From Rhizobium sp. Root274 (lineage in GTDB: Bacteria > Pseudomonadota > Alphaproteobacteria > Rhizobiales > Rhizobiaceae): a DNA stretch of 64,000 nt. The notes under the pieces are model-generated. The model was not told the origin of the DNA and did no database searches. It was given only the letters and a program-made list of their open reading frames with translations. Below, piece after piece: positions 25,947 through 35,523 of this stretch. Each line of letters starts with the position of its first letter. The first letter of the stretch is position 1. The stretch spans positions 225,127 to 289,126 of the forward strand of contig NZ_LMJE01000007.1 in NCBI RefSeq assembly GCF_001429245.1, given 5' to 3'. Made by a program: the position numbers and the translations under genes.

Positions 25947-26835
25947 GGCCTTCGTTGCCACGCTTGTCGCCAATCCGTCAAATCCCATCCTCAACACCGA
26001 CGTCGCCGAACGCGCTGCCGATGCAGTCAAGTCGTCGCGTCTCTACTGGCTTGCCGACGGCGTCGCCTGCGACATTCCGCTGCCCGATGGGCAGGATGCC
26101 CTTGCCGCAGAAGCGCAGTTGCGCGAGGCCGTTGCCGGCCTTGCCGTCGATGTCGCCGTCCAGATTGCCGAGGTCAGGCGCAAGCGTTTCCTGATTGCCG
26201 ACATGGACTCAACGATGATCGGGCAGGAATGCATCGACGAACTCGCAGCAGAAGTGGGGCTCAAGGATAAGGTCTCTGCCATCACTGCGCGTGCCATGAA
26301 CGGCGAGATCGCCTTCGAGCCGGCGCTCAGGGAGCGCGTCGCTCTCCTGAAAGGCCTGCCGATCTCGGTGGTCGACGAGGTCATCGCCAAGCGCATCACG
26401 CTCACTCCCGGCGGACGGGAACTCATTGCCACCATGAAGGCGCGTGGCGGCTATACCGCCCTTGTCTCCGGCGGCTTCACCGTTTTTACCGCCCGAATTG
26501 CCGCCGTCCTCGGCTTCGATGAAAACCGCGCGAATACACTCATCGAGGAAAACGGCGTCCTGACCGGCGAAGTCGCGGAACCCATTCTCGGTCGCCAGGC
26601 AAAGGTCGACTCGCTTGTCGAGATCGCAAACACCCTCGGTATCTCGCCGCAGGATTCGCTTGCCGTCGGCGATGGTGCCAACGATCTCGGAATGCTCGAC
26701 ATCGCGGGCTCCGGCGTCGCCCTGCATGCCAAGCCCTCAGTGGCTGCCGAAGCGAAGATCCGCATCGATCATGCCGATCTGACGGCCCTCCTCTATCTCC
26801 AGGGTTACCGCAAGTCCGACTTCGTCCTTTCGTAG
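25945..26835 (+). CDS. serB: phosphoserine phosphatase
   Basis: A 296-residue haloacid-dehalogenase phosphatase that performs the last step of serine synthesis. Seen: DMDSTMIGQE with nucleophile Asp 87 and general acid Asp 89, LVSGGFTVF (motif II) and a C-terminal GDGANDLGML (motif IV). The N-terminal 80 residues form the ACT-like part typical of SerB. The ATG at 25945 follows CAGGA and touches the divergent miaA start. A longer frame from 25819 lies inside miaA and is not coding. Confidence 0.94.
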   Translation: MAFVATLVANPSNPILNTDVAERAADAVKSSRLYWLADGVACDIPLPDGQDALAAEAQLREAVAGLAVDVAVQIAEVRRKRFLIADMDSTMIGQECIDELAAEVGLKDKVSAITARAMNGEIAFEPALRERVALLKGLPISVVDEVIAKRITLTPGGRELIATMKARGGYTALVSGGFTVFTARIAAVLGFDENRANTLIEENGVLTGEVAEPILGRQAKVDSLVEIANTLGISPQDSLAVGDGANDLGMLDIAGSGVALHAKPSVAAEAKIRIDHADLTALLYLQGYRKSDFVLS

Positions 26836-26848
26836 CACTGCAAGCGCC

Positions 26849-27451
26849 ATGGCGATTATCCTTCAGACTGAACGACTGACGCTCCGAAACTGGCTGGACA
26901 AGGACCGGGATCTCTTCCGCGAGATCAACCGCGATCCCAAGGTCATGGAATTCTTCCCCATGCGCCGCAGCCACGAAGAATGTGACGAATTGCAAGAGAG
27001 GCTGCGGGCGATGATTGAGGAGACCGGCTACGGCTTTTACGCTCTTGCTGATCGGCAAACCGACGAGGCCATGGGCTTTTGCGGCATAGCGAGGGTCGCT
27101 CTGCCCGGAATACTGCCCGAGGACTCCTTTGAAATCGGCTGGCGGCTCGCGACACGCTTCTGGGGCAAGGGATACGTCACCGAAGCGGGGCGCGCCCTTC
27201 TCGACTTAGCCTTCAATGAGCGGCATCTGGCCGAGATCTACGCCTTCGCCGTCAAGGGCAACACGCGCTCGATTGCCGTGATGCAAAGGCTCGAGATGCA
27301 GCAGCTTGACGGGCGCGACTTCGATCACCCTTCCGTGCCAGACAGCCATCCGCATCTGAAAAACCATGTGCTTTTCTGCGCGAAAGCAAGCCGAACGGGC
27401 AATTTCGACCAATTGCAGACAAGGCTAATTCAGCAATTTACGCGCCTTTAA
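26849..27451 (+). CDS. GNAT family N-acetyltransferase (RimJ/RimL-like)
   Basis: A 200-residue acetyltransferase of the type that modifies protein N-termini or small molecules. Seen: LQTERLTLRNWLDKD at the N-terminus and EIGWRLATRFWGKGYVTEAGRALLDLAF, the acetyl-CoA binding helix, followed by ENRRSIAVM-like NTRSIAVMQRLEM. It follows serB after 13 bases and may be co-transcribed with it. The substrate is unknown. The last 20 residues are outside the family core. Confidence 0.86.
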   Translation: MAIILQTERLTLRNWLDKDRDLFREINRDPKVMEFFPMRRSHEECDELQERLRAMIEETGYGFYALADRQTDEAMGFCGIARVALPGILPEDSFEIGWRLATRFWGKGYVTEAGRALLDLAFNERHLAEIYAFAVKGNTRSIAVMQRLEMQQLDGRDFDHPSVPDSHPHLKNHVLFCAKASRTGNFDQLQTRLIQQFTRL

Positions 27452-27475
27452 AGCGTCCCGCCTATACTGTCCGGC

Positions 27476-29860
27476 ATGACAGACCTTCTCTCGGCGCATT
27501 CGACTGCCACCAAATCCTCGTGGAGCAACCGCTTCTGGCGCCTGGGTGAAGCCGGCCAGACGGCGGAAGAAGCGCCGCGCATCCGCGCGATCCGCATGTC
27601 GATCGTCGGTCAGAACACACCCTGGATGATGGCCGCCAATATCGGCAACGCCGCTCTCGCGGCGATCGCCTTCTGGGGCAGCCCTTCGTCGCTCGCCGTC
27701 AACCTGATCTGCGCAATGCTGATCACCATCGCAATCACGACGGCCTTCAAGTGGTGGAAGTCCCGGTCACGGGCACCGCGCGAGCAGGCAAGCGAACGCG
27801 GCACGCGCAAGGCGGTCCTGCATGCCGCGATCCTCAGCGGGCTCTGGGCATCCCTTGCGATTGTTGCCTATGCCGATGCGACGGAAACCCAGCGCATGGT
27901 TCTGATTGCGCTGACTGTCGGCATGGCGGGTGGCGGCGGTTTTGCACTCGCAACAGTCCCGCCCGCCTCTGTCGTCTTTTGCGGCATCGTGGGTCTCGGG
28001 GCGGCCATTGCACTTGGCAGCAATGCCTCAGTCGTCGGCTTCTATCTTTTCTCCCTCTATGCCATCTTCGCCGCCATCATTGTCCGCTCCTCGCTGGCGG
28101 TATGCGAAAGCCTGACGGAGAAGGTCCGCGCCAAGATGGCTGCCGACGAACAGCGGGATGTCATCGGTCTGCTGCTCAACGATTTCGAACAGAATACCGC
28201 CGACTGGCTCTGGGGCGCTGACGAGAATCTCCGTCTTGAACGCGCATCAAGCCGGTTCTGCGAGAAACTTGCTGCCCCGGACAGCCTCATTGTCGGCAAG
28301 CCCATCATCGATGCCATCCCCTTTGCCATGCATTTCATGACGGAAATCGAACAGATCGAGGATCGCGAGAGCTTCCGCCGTAAGCTCGAAGCCCGTCAGT
28401 CCTTTCGCGATGTCGATATCTGCGTCGAACAGGGCGGCGAGCTGGGCATCTGGTCGCTGACCGCCAAGGCGATACATGATGAAAGCGGCCGCTTCATCGG
28501 CTACCGCGGAGTTGGGCGCGACGTCACCACAAACCGTCAGACGCGGCTGCGGATCGAGCACATGGCGCGCCATGATCCGCTGACGGACGTGGGCAACCGT
28601 GTTCTGCTCAACGAAGATCTCGCCCGCGCCGTCTCCCGGCTGGAACGACACGGCGACGGATTTTCACTGCTCCTTCTCGATCTCGACCGTTTCAAGCAAG
28701 TCAACGACAACCATGGCCATGCTGGCGGTGACGAGTTGCTGCGTGAAGTAGCCGGCCTGTTGCAGCAGCTCTGCAGCGAAGGCGACACGCTGGCCCGCCT
28801 GGGCGGCGACGAGTTCGTCATCCTCCATATGTCTGGAGAAGATCCGAAAAGCGCCGGGCATCTCGCCACCCGCATCATCAAGCGACTGGGACAGCCCTTC
28901 CACCTGCGCTCCGGCACCGCCCATATCGGCGTCAGCATAGGTCTTGCCTGCGCACCGGTCGACGGAACCGATCCGGACCAGTTGATCCGCAACGCGGATC
29001 TCGCTTTGTATCGAGCCAAGGCCGACGGTCGCAATCGCTTCCGCTATTTCGACTCGTCTCTCGATGCCACGGCGCGTCGCCGCAATCTGATCGAACAGGA
29101 ACTGGCGCTGGCGGTCAGCCTCAGCACACTGGAGCTGTATTTCCAGCCGCTGATTGATGCGCAGAGCCACCAAGTGGTCTGCGCCGAAGCGCTATTGCGT
29201 TGGAACCACACGCGTCTTGGTCCGATCAGCCCCGCGGAATTCATTCCGATTGCCGAAGAGACCGGCCTCATCACCAGCATCGGCGCCTGGGTACTGCGCG
29301 AAGCCTGCCGGGTGTCGGCGAACTGGCCAGACGATGTCCGTGTCGCCGTCAACCTTTCCTCTCGCCAGTTTCTGAGCCCGGGCCTCGTCCCTATGGTCGA
29401 GAACGCGTTGAAGGCGAATGCCATGCGCCCGGGTCGCCTGGAGCTTGAGGTGACAGAAAGCCTACTCATGAATTCGACACCGGCCGTCGAGCAGACCTTG
29501 AAGACCCTGAGCAAGCTCGGGATCCGCATCGCCCTCGACGACTTCGGCACCGGCTTCTCGTCGCTGAGCTATCTCCGCCGCTTCCGCTTCGACAAATTGA
29601 AGATCGACCAGTCCTTCATTTCCGACATGGAAACGAACGAGGACGGGCGCGCAATCGTGGAATGCGTCATCCGCCTGGCGAAGGACCTGCGCATGAGCGT
29701 GGCCGCCGAAGGTGTTGAAACACAAAACCAGCTAGTCGCCTTGCGGCAACTGGGCTGCGGTGAAATCCAGGGATATCTTGTCTCCCGCCCCATGCCAGCC
29801 GACGCCTTCGCCGCCTTTCTGAGAGCCGGCGCCGGCGGGAGCGAACGGCGCTACGCCTGA
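27476..29860 (+). CDS. membrane GGDEF-EAL cyclic di-GMP protein with PAS-like domain
   Basis: A 794-residue protein. Residues about 45-205 contain several transmembrane helices; about 235-350 looks like a PAS domain; 360-525 is GGDEF with RLGGDEF at 441-447; 535-785 is EAL. Both active sites look intact: EALLRW at 571, EVTES near 658, DDFGTG at 688-693, KLKIDQSF near 707 and EGVET near 745. It may therefore make and degrade cyclic di-GMP; which dominates cannot be told. The GGDEF domain lacks an RxxD inhibitory site at the usual spacing. The stop is followed after three bases by the convergent degP end. Confidence 0.92.
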   Translation: MTDLLSAHSTATKSSWSNRFWRLGEAGQTAEEAPRIRAIRMSIVGQNTPWMMAANIGNAALAAIAFWGSPSSLAVNLICAMLITIAITTAFKWWKSRSRAPREQASERGTRKAVLHAAILSGLWASLAIVAYADATETQRMVLIALTVGMAGGGGFALATVPPASVVFCGIVGLGAAIALGSNASVVGFYLFSLYAIFAAIIVRSSLAVCESLTEKVRAKMAADEQRDVIGLLLNDFEQNTADWLWGADENLRLERASSRFCEKLAAPDSLIVGKPIIDAIPFAMHFMTEIEQIEDRESFRRKLEARQSFRDVDICVEQGGELGIWSLTAKAIHDESGRFIGYRGVGRDVTTNRQTRLRIEHMARHDPLTDVGNRVLLNEDLARAVSRLERHGDGFSLLLLDLDRFKQVNDNHGHAGGDELLREVAGLLQQLCSEGDTLARLGGDEFVILHMSGEDPKSAGHLATRIIKRLGQPFHLRSGTAHIGVSIGLACAPVDGTDPDQLIRNADLALYRAKADGRNRFRYFDSSLDATARRRNLIEQELALAVSLSTLELYFQPLIDAQSHQVVCAEALLRWNHTRLGPISPAEFIPIAEETGLITSIGAWVLREACRVSANWPDDVRVAVNLSSRQFLSPGLVPMVENALKANAMRPGRLELEVTESLLMNSTPAVEQTLKTLSKLGIRIALDDFGTGFSSLSYLRRFRFDKLKIDQSFISDMETNEDGRAIVECVIRLAKDLRMSVAAEGVETQNQLVALRQLGCGEIQGYLVSRPMPADAFAAFLRAGAGGSERRYA

Positions 29861-29863
29861 ATT

Positions 29864-31441
29864 CTATTCGAGCGGTACGGCCACCAGACGCAGATTGCCT
29901 TCCTTGTCGGCAATCATCAGGTAACCGCTGCGACGGCCATCGCTCTTGATCTTGGTCAGCTTCTCGGCCACCTGCTGCGGCGTGCGCATGAACTCCTGCG
30001 CTACCTCGACAATGACGTCGCCAGCCTTCAACCCCTTCGCTTCAGCCTTGGAATTCGGCAGCACGCGCGTGATCAACACGCCCTCGACACCCTCGGCAAT
30101 GCTGAAAGACTTACGCTGCGCGTCATCAAGCAAGGTCAGCTCGACCCCGATCAGACCTTCCGTCACCGGAGCCGCCTGTTGGGTTTCGCCAGGCACCGTC
30201 TGATCGCCGTCCTCGCTTTCGCCGGTGTCAGGAGCCTGTTCAGCCTGATCCTCGGCGCCCGGATCCTGACCTTCCTCGTCCGGTTCGACCGTCTGGTCAG
30301 AGTTCGACGGTTCCTCACTCGTCGCGTCATCATCCTCCAACAGGCCGAGGGTGACCTTTACCGTCTGCTCCTTGCCGTCGCGCAGGATGACGACGTCGAG
30401 CGGTTCGCCGATCGGGCTCTCGGCCACCATCCGCGTCAGATCGCGCGTTTCCGCCACCGGCCGACCGTTGAAGCTGACGATGATATCGCCAACCATGATC
30501 GGCCCCTTGGCAACCGGGCCGTCCTCAACGATGCCGCTGATCAGGGCACCGCGGGCGCGACCGATCTTCAGACTTTCGGCCACCTCGTCGGACACCGGCT
30601 GGATGCGCACGCCAAGCCAGCCGCGCCGCGTCTCGCCGAACTCGATCAACTGGTTGACGATGTTCTGGGCAAGCTCGGTCGGCACGGAAAAGCCGATACC
30701 GATTGAGCCGCCACTCGGCGAGATAATCGCCGTATTGATCCCGATCACCTCGCCATCCATGTTGAACAGCGGTCCACCGGAATTGCCCTTGTTGATAGCC
30801 GCATCCGTCTGAATGAAGTTGTCGTAAGGGCCGGCATTGATATTGCGTCCGCTGGCTGAAACGATGCCGAGCGTCACAGAACCACCAAGCCCGAACGGGT
30901 TGCCGATCGCCATCACCCAGTCGCCGATCCGAAGCTTGCGCGAATCGCCGAACTTGACGGCCGTCAGCGGCTGCGACGGCTCGACCTTCAACACCGACAG
31001 ATCCGTCTTGGTATCGGTGCCGATCAGTTTGGCTTTCAGCTTCGAACCGTCGGAAAAGATCACCTCGATGTCGTCGGCGTTCTCGATGACGTGGTTGTTG
31101 GTGACGATGAAGCCCTTGGGATCGATGACGAACCCAGAGCCCAGCGAATTGACCTTGCTGTTGTTATCGCCGCTGTCGCCGTTCTTGTAGAAGTCGTCGA
31201 ACAGTTCCTGGAACGGCGAGCCTTCCGGCACTTGGGGTGCCGGCCCCTCGCCCTCTTCCTTGACGCTCTGCGAGGTTGAGATGTTGACCACAGCACCCAG
31301 CAGGCCGGACGCCAGATCGGCAACCGAATCGGGCCCACGGGCCTCTCCGACGGAGGGCATGCTCGCAACACCCATCACCAGGGCACTTCCGACCATCAGG
31401 GCCGGCAGGATCTTTCGTGACGGGCGGGCGGAATAGGTCAT
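29864..31441 (-). CDS. degP: DegP/HtrA family periplasmic serine protease
   Basis: A 525-residue Do-like protease. The N-terminus is a signal sequence (residues about 10-35). Catalytic triad: His 117 in TNNHVIE, Asp 147 in TKTDLSVLKV, Ser 221 in NKGNSGGPLF. Two PDZ domains follow, separated by a linker of about 60 residues very rich in Asp, Glu, Gln and Pro. It degrades or holds misfolded periplasmic proteins. GAGGAAG precedes the ATG at 31441. A terminator at 31648-31674 separates it from hflC, so it has its own promoter. Confidence 0.94.
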   Translation of the reverse strand: MTYSARPSRKILPALMVGSALVMGVASMPSVGEARGPDSVADLASGLLGAVVNISTSQSVKEEGEGPAPQVPEGSPFQELFDDFYKNGDSGDNNSKVNSLGSGFVIDPKGFIVTNNHVIENADDIEVIFSDGSKLKAKLIGTDTKTDLSVLKVEPSQPLTAVKFGDSRKLRIGDWVMAIGNPFGLGGSVTLGIVSASGRNINAGPYDNFIQTDAAINKGNSGGPLFNMDGEVIGINTAIISPSGGSIGIGFSVPTELAQNIVNQLIEFGETRRGWLGVRIQPVSDEVAESLKIGRARGALISGIVEDGPVAKGPIMVGDIIVSFNGRPVAETRDLTRMVAESPIGEPLDVVILRDGKEQTVKVTLGLLEDDDATSEEPSNSDQTVEPDEEGQDPGAEDQAEQAPDTGESEDGDQTVPGETQQAAPVTEGLIGVELTLLDDAQRKSFSIAEGVEGVLITRVLPNSKAEAKGLKAGDVIVEVAQEFMRTPQQVAEKLTKIKSDGRRSGYLMIADKEGNLRLVAVPLE

Positions 31442-31647
31442 CGGCTTCCTCACTGGGAGTATCAGGGCGACTTCAACATAGGGCGCAACCGGGAAACGGA
31501 AAATCACATTTCCCGGAAGCGTCATAGCCACAACATGCGACCAGATCTTGTCGATCCGACAGCTAGCACATGATTCCTCGTCGAAGGGCAACATTGCACG
31601 ATGGGTCGTTGTGAAAACTGCGTGAGATCGCGTATTGCAAAACAAAA

Positions 31648-31674
31648 AAGGGCCGGCCTTTCGGCCGACCCTTT
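31648..31674 (-). terminator. rho-independent terminator of hflKC
   Basis: AAGGGCCGGCC and GGCCGACCCTT form an 11-pair stem with a GAAA-type four-base loop and one wobble pair, followed leftward by a T run. It lies 43 bases beyond the hflC stop. Confidence 0.8.
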
Positions 31675-31716
31675 CAGTATTCCGTAACGTCAGGTTCCGG
31701 AGAACCTGCCGTAGCG

Positions 31717-32673
31717 TCAATTCGCCGGTGCCACAGGTGCGGGCACAGCAGGAGCAACAGCCCCACCGGGTGCCGCAACAGGGGCGTTGTCGCTGCGACC
31801 AACGCCGCTGTTGAAGAAGCGGAAGAAGTCCGAGTCGGGCGACAGCACCATGGTCGTGCCCTGGTTGCTCATCGAGGCGACATAGGCCCGCATCGAGCGA
31901 TAGAACTCGAAGAAGGCCGGATCACGCTGGAAGGCCTCGGCAAAGATCCGGTTCCGCTCGGCATCACCTTGACCGCGCAGGATTTCCGAATCGCGCTGTG
32001 CATCGGCCTGCAGCTCGACCACCTGGCGATCCGCAATCGCGCGGCGACGCTGGCTCTCTTCATTACCGCGGGCGCGGATGAGTTCCGCTTCCGCCAAACG
32101 TTCGGCCTTCATGCGCTGGAAGGTCTGCTGCGAGACTTCCTGGGTGAGGTCCGTCCGGCGAATGCGCACATCCGTGACCTGCAGACCGAGGCTGCCGGCA
32201 GCCGCCTGAAGATCGTTGCGAACATCCGCCATCATCGAACCACGCTCCTCCGAAAGAGCCGCATCGAAATTGCGCAGACCATAGACGCGGCGAAGTGCAG
32301 CATCGAGGCGGGTGCGAAGGCGCGATTCGGCTGCGTCCCGGTCACCTGACACCGTTTCACGGAAGCGACGGGCATCGTTGATCCGGTAGACGGCAAAGGC
32401 GTCGACTTCGTAGAAGGCACCGCCGCGAACCTGAACGCGGATATTGTCAAGGTCGAAGCGCAGTGCACGATCCTCGATATACTGAACGCGATCGGCATCC
32501 ATGAACGCGAAGGGCAGTTTGAGATAAAGGCCTGGCTCGGTCTTCACATCCTGGATCTGGCCGAAGCGCAGGACGATCGCCTGTTCGCGCTCATTGACCA
32601 CGAAGATCGAGGAATAGGCGAAGAACAGGACGACGGCGAAGGCCGCGACGAAATAGGGCAAACGGTTCGACAT
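31717..32673 (-). CDS. hflC: FtsH protease regulator HflC
   Basis: A 318-residue SPFH-domain protein with one N-terminal membrane helix (residues about 5-25, LPYFVAAFAVVLFFAYSSIF). With HflK it encloses the membrane protease FtsH and limits its activity. Seen: EREQAIVLRFGQIQ at the start of the SPFH domain, then the long helical region rich in Arg and Glu. It follows hflK with one base between, and a terminator follows it. The last 30 residues are Ala- and Pro-rich. Confidence 0.95.
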   Translation of the reverse strand: MSNRLPYFVAAFAVVLFFAYSSIFVVNEREQAIVLRFGQIQDVKTEPGLYLKLPFAFMDADRVQYIEDRALRFDLDNIRVQVRGGAFYEVDAFAVYRINDARRFRETVSGDRDAAESRLRTRLDAALRRVYGLRNFDAALSEERGSMMADVRNDLQAAAGSLGLQVTDVRIRRTDLTQEVSQQTFQRMKAERLAEAELIRARGNEESQRRRAIADRQVVELQADAQRDSEILRGQGDAERNRIFAEAFQRDPAFFEFYRSMRAYVASMSNQGTTMVLSPDSDFFRFFNSGVGRSDNAPVAAPGGAVAPAVPAPVAPAN

Positions 32674-32674
32674 A

Positions 32675-33811
32675 TCAGTTGCCTCCCGTTGCCGACTGGC
32701 CGCCAGGCTGGTTGCCCGCCTGCGTTCCCGGCTGTCGCGTGATTTCGTTGAGCGGCAGATACGGCACGACGCCCTGCTTTTCGTCGATGATCACCTTGTT
32801 CGAATTGCGCAGGACATTCTCCATGGTTTCCAGATAGATCCGCTGGCGGGTCACGTCTGGCGCCTTGGCATATTCGTCATAGATCGAGATGAAGCGCTGG
32901 GCCTCACCTTCCGCTTCCTTGACGACCTGATCCTTGTAGGCGGCTGCCTCTTCGCGGATCTGGGCCGACTGACCACGGGCCTGACCAAGACGCTGGTTGG
33001 CGTATTGGTTGGCTTCCTCGACGAAACGATCTTCGTCCTGCTGTGCGCGCTGCACTTCTTCGAAGGCCTCGGCCACTTCGCGCGGCGGGGCTGCGTCTTC
33101 GATCGGAACAGCGTTGATCGCGATGCCGGCGCCATAATTGTCCATGGTGCCCTGAATGATGTCGCGCACCTGGGTCGAGATGTCTTCGCGGTTGTCGCGG
33201 AAGACGTCCTGCGCCGGACGGCGGCCGACCACTTCACGCATCGCGCTTTCGGCGACCTGCTGCAGCGTCTGCGACGGATCTTCGAGGTTGAACAGATAGG
33301 CCTGCGGATCAGACACGGTGAACAGCACCGAGAACTGCACGCTGACGATGTTCTGATCGCCAGAAAGCATCAGGCCGGCACCCGGATTGTTCGATGTGGC
33401 ACGGCTGCCAACATTCTGCTGCTGTTCGGTGACCTTGACAATCTCGACCTGTTCGACCGGCCAGAGATGGAAGTGAAGGCCCGGCATCGAGACTTCTTCC
33501 TTCGGCTTGCCGAAGCGAAGTTCAACGCCACGCTCGTCCGGCTGAACGGTATAGATCGCCTGGATCGCCCAGAATGCGATCAGCACAAGGCCGATGATGA
33601 CGAAGGCACCACCGTTGAAGCCGCCGGGCACGACATTGCGCAGCCGGTCCTGTCCACGACGGATAAGATCCTCGAGATCGGGGGGCTGATTGCCGCCACC
33701 GCCGCCGCCACGCGGCCGGTTCGGCCCCTGCCCCCAGGGGCCCTGATTGTTACCGCCGCCGCCGCCGCCCCAAGGACCGCCGCCGCCGCCGTTTTGATTG
33801 CTCCAGGGCAT
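32675..33811 (-). CDS. hflK: FtsH protease regulator HflK
   Basis: A 378-residue SPFH protein that partners HflC. The N-terminal 45 residues are Gly-, Asn- and Pro-rich (MPWSNQNGGGGGPWGG), followed by a membrane helix near residues 70-90 and the SPFH domain from ERGVELRFGKP. The C-terminal 25 residues are Gly- and Gln-rich. The rich N-terminus is common in rhizobial HflK. First gene of the hflKC pair. Confidence 0.94.
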   Translation of the reverse strand: MPWSNQNGGGGGPWGGGGGGNNQGPWGQGPNRPRGGGGGGNQPPDLEDLIRRGQDRLRNVVPGGFNGGAFVIIGLVLIAFWAIQAIYTVQPDERGVELRFGKPKEEVSMPGLHFHLWPVEQVEIVKVTEQQQNVGSRATSNNPGAGLMLSGDQNIVSVQFSVLFTVSDPQAYLFNLEDPSQTLQQVAESAMREVVGRRPAQDVFRDNREDISTQVRDIIQGTMDNYGAGIAINAVPIEDAAPPREVAEAFEEVQRAQQDEDRFVEEANQYANQRLGQARGQSAQIREEAAAYKDQVVKEAEGEAQRFISIYDEYAKAPDVTRQRIYLETMENVLRNSNKVIIDEKQGVVPYLPLNEITRQPGTQAGNQPGGQSATGGN

Positions 33812-33963
33812 TCATACCTCTTTGCTGTAAATCGCTCCCAAGTCCTTGCGGTCGCGACGGTTGAGAGCCGCATCACGAAAGGTTCCAGAGCGTTATAGGT
33901 ATCGCAGCCCGGCCTTTCAACGCGAAGCGGCCAACTTCTTCCGAAGACAGGGCAAATTTTCCG

Positions 33964-34488
33964 TTATCGGCCGGTCCTGCGACGGTATATCGCGTAGCGC
34001 GTCGGGTAATTGTCCTTTTCCCCGGCCGGAACGGACATTTCTTCCACCAACGCGAACAGTTCAGGATCGATGTCGGGAAAATGCGTATCGCCGTCGAGAT
34101 CGGTCTCGACATGGGTCACGTGCAGCTCGTCGGCGAGCGCTATCGTCTGCCGATAGATCTCACCACCGCCGACAATGCAGATCGCATCGACACCCGCCTC
34201 CCGGGCAAGTGCGCGCGCACGTTTCAGCCCGTCCTCGACCGTCGCCGCGGTCTCGACACCTGGCATATCGAACGTGGCACTCCGGCTGACGATGACATGC
34301 GGCCGTCCCGGCAACGGCTTTGACCCAACGGATTCGAACGTCTTGCGGCCCATCACCAGCGGCTTGCCCATGCTGAGCGCCTTGAACCGCTTCAGATCGG
34401 TGGACAAGCGCCAGGGCATGTCGCCGTCGCGTCCGATGACCCCGTTGCGCGAGACCGCGACGATGATCAGGGTCTTGATGTCGGTCAT
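33964..34488 (-). CDS. folA: dihydrofolate reductase
   Basis: A 174-residue enzyme that reduces dihydrofolate to tetrahydrofolate with NADPH. Seen: the substrate segment MPWRLSTDLKRFK, LVMGRKTFESVG for NADPH binding, and IVGGGEIYRQTIALADELHVTHV. It lies 18 bases downstream of thyA on the same strand; ThyA makes the dihydrofolate that FolA recycles, so a folate/thymidylate operon is likely. Divergence from hflK is not seen; that gene is on the same strand 150 bases further downstream. Confidence 0.95.
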   Translation of the reverse strand: MTDIKTLIIVAVSRNGVIGRDGDMPWRLSTDLKRFKALSMGKPLVMGRKTFESVGSKPLPGRPHVIVSRSATFDMPGVETAATVEDGLKRARALAREAGVDAICIVGGGEIYRQTIALADELHVTHVETDLDGDTHFPDIDPELFALVEEMSVPAGEKDNYPTRYAIYRRRTGR

Positions 34489-34506
34489 GAAGCTCTCGCC
34501 GGTCGC

Positions 34507-35301
34507 TTAGACAGCAATCGGCGCCTTGATGCTGGAATCGGCCTCATAGCCGATAAGTGTGAAGTCGTCATAGGTGAAGGAGAAGATGTCCCTGACATCG
34601 GGATTGAGCTTCATCACCGGCAGCGCCTTCGGTGTCCGCGTGAGCTGCAGCTTCGCCTGATCGAAATGGTTCGCGTAAAGATGGGCGTCGCCGAAGGTAT
34701 GGATGAACTCACCCGGCTCCAGCCCCGTCACCTGCGCCACCATGAGGGTCAGCAGCGCGTAGGAAGCGATGTTGAATGGCACGCCAAGGAAGATGTCTGC
34801 CGAGCGCTGATAAAGCTGGCAAGAAAGCCGCCCGTCGGCGACATAGAACTGGAACAGACAGTGACAGGGCGGCAGTGCCATTTCGTCGACGAGCGCCGGG
34901 TTCCAGGCCGATACGATATGCCGACGCGAATTCGGATTGGTCTTGATGCCTTCGATCAGCCGGGCGATCTGGTCGATATGGCCGCCTTCGTAATCCGGCC
35001 AGGAGCGCCACTGAGCTCCGTAGACCGGCCCGAGATTGCCATCTTCGTCGGCCCACTCGTCCCAGATGGTCACGCCGTTGTCGCGCAGGTAGCCGATATT
35101 GGTGTCGCCTTTCAGGAACCACAGCAGCTCATGGATGATCGAGCGCAGATGCAGCTTCTTCGTCGTGACGACGGGGAAGCCATCAGCAAGATCGAAGCGC
35201 ATTTGATAACCGAAGACGGAGCGCGTGCCGGTGCCGGTGCGGTCACCGCGATCGCTGCCGGTCTCCAGCACATGGCGAAGGAGGTCGTGATACTGGTGCA
35301 T
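34507..35301 (-). CDS. thyA: thymidylate synthase
   Basis: A 264-residue enzyme that methylates dUMP to dTMP with methylene-tetrahydrofolate. Seen: [11 protein letters not shown] near the N-terminus, [12 protein letters not shown] with the catalytic cysteine, [18 protein letters not shown] for substrate binding, and HLYANH near the C-terminus. Length equals the common bacterial form. It is the first gene of a thyA-folA unit. Confidence 0.97.
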   Translation of the reverse strand: MHQYHDLLRHVLETGSDRGDRTGTGTRSVFGYQMRFDLADGFPVVTTKKLHLRSIIHELLWFLKGDTNIGYLRDNGVTIWDEWADEDGNLGPVYGAQWRSWPDYEGGHIDQIARLIEGIKTNPNSRRHIVSAWNPALVDEMALPPCHCLFQFYVADGRLSCQLYQRSADIFLGVPFNIASYALLTLMVAQVTGLEPGEFIHTFGDAHLYANHFDQAKLQLTRTPKALPVMKLNPDVRDIFSFTYDDFTLIGYEADSSIKAPIAV

Positions 35302-35523
35302 GGGTCCCTGGCGAGTCGTGATGGATGTCTCATTCTAACGCCTCCTCCCCCGCAAACCAAGCGGTCACGACCCCTTTTCCCCGATTGAGCCACAAGGACG
35401 AAACTGTGGTTGTCTGGCATGCATCCCGCTCACCAGCAGAGATACCGGCAGATTTTGGACTAGCCGAATCCGCTTCGCCTCTCCGATGAACAACCATGTA
35501 CTGAAACACAGGGAGACAGAGAG

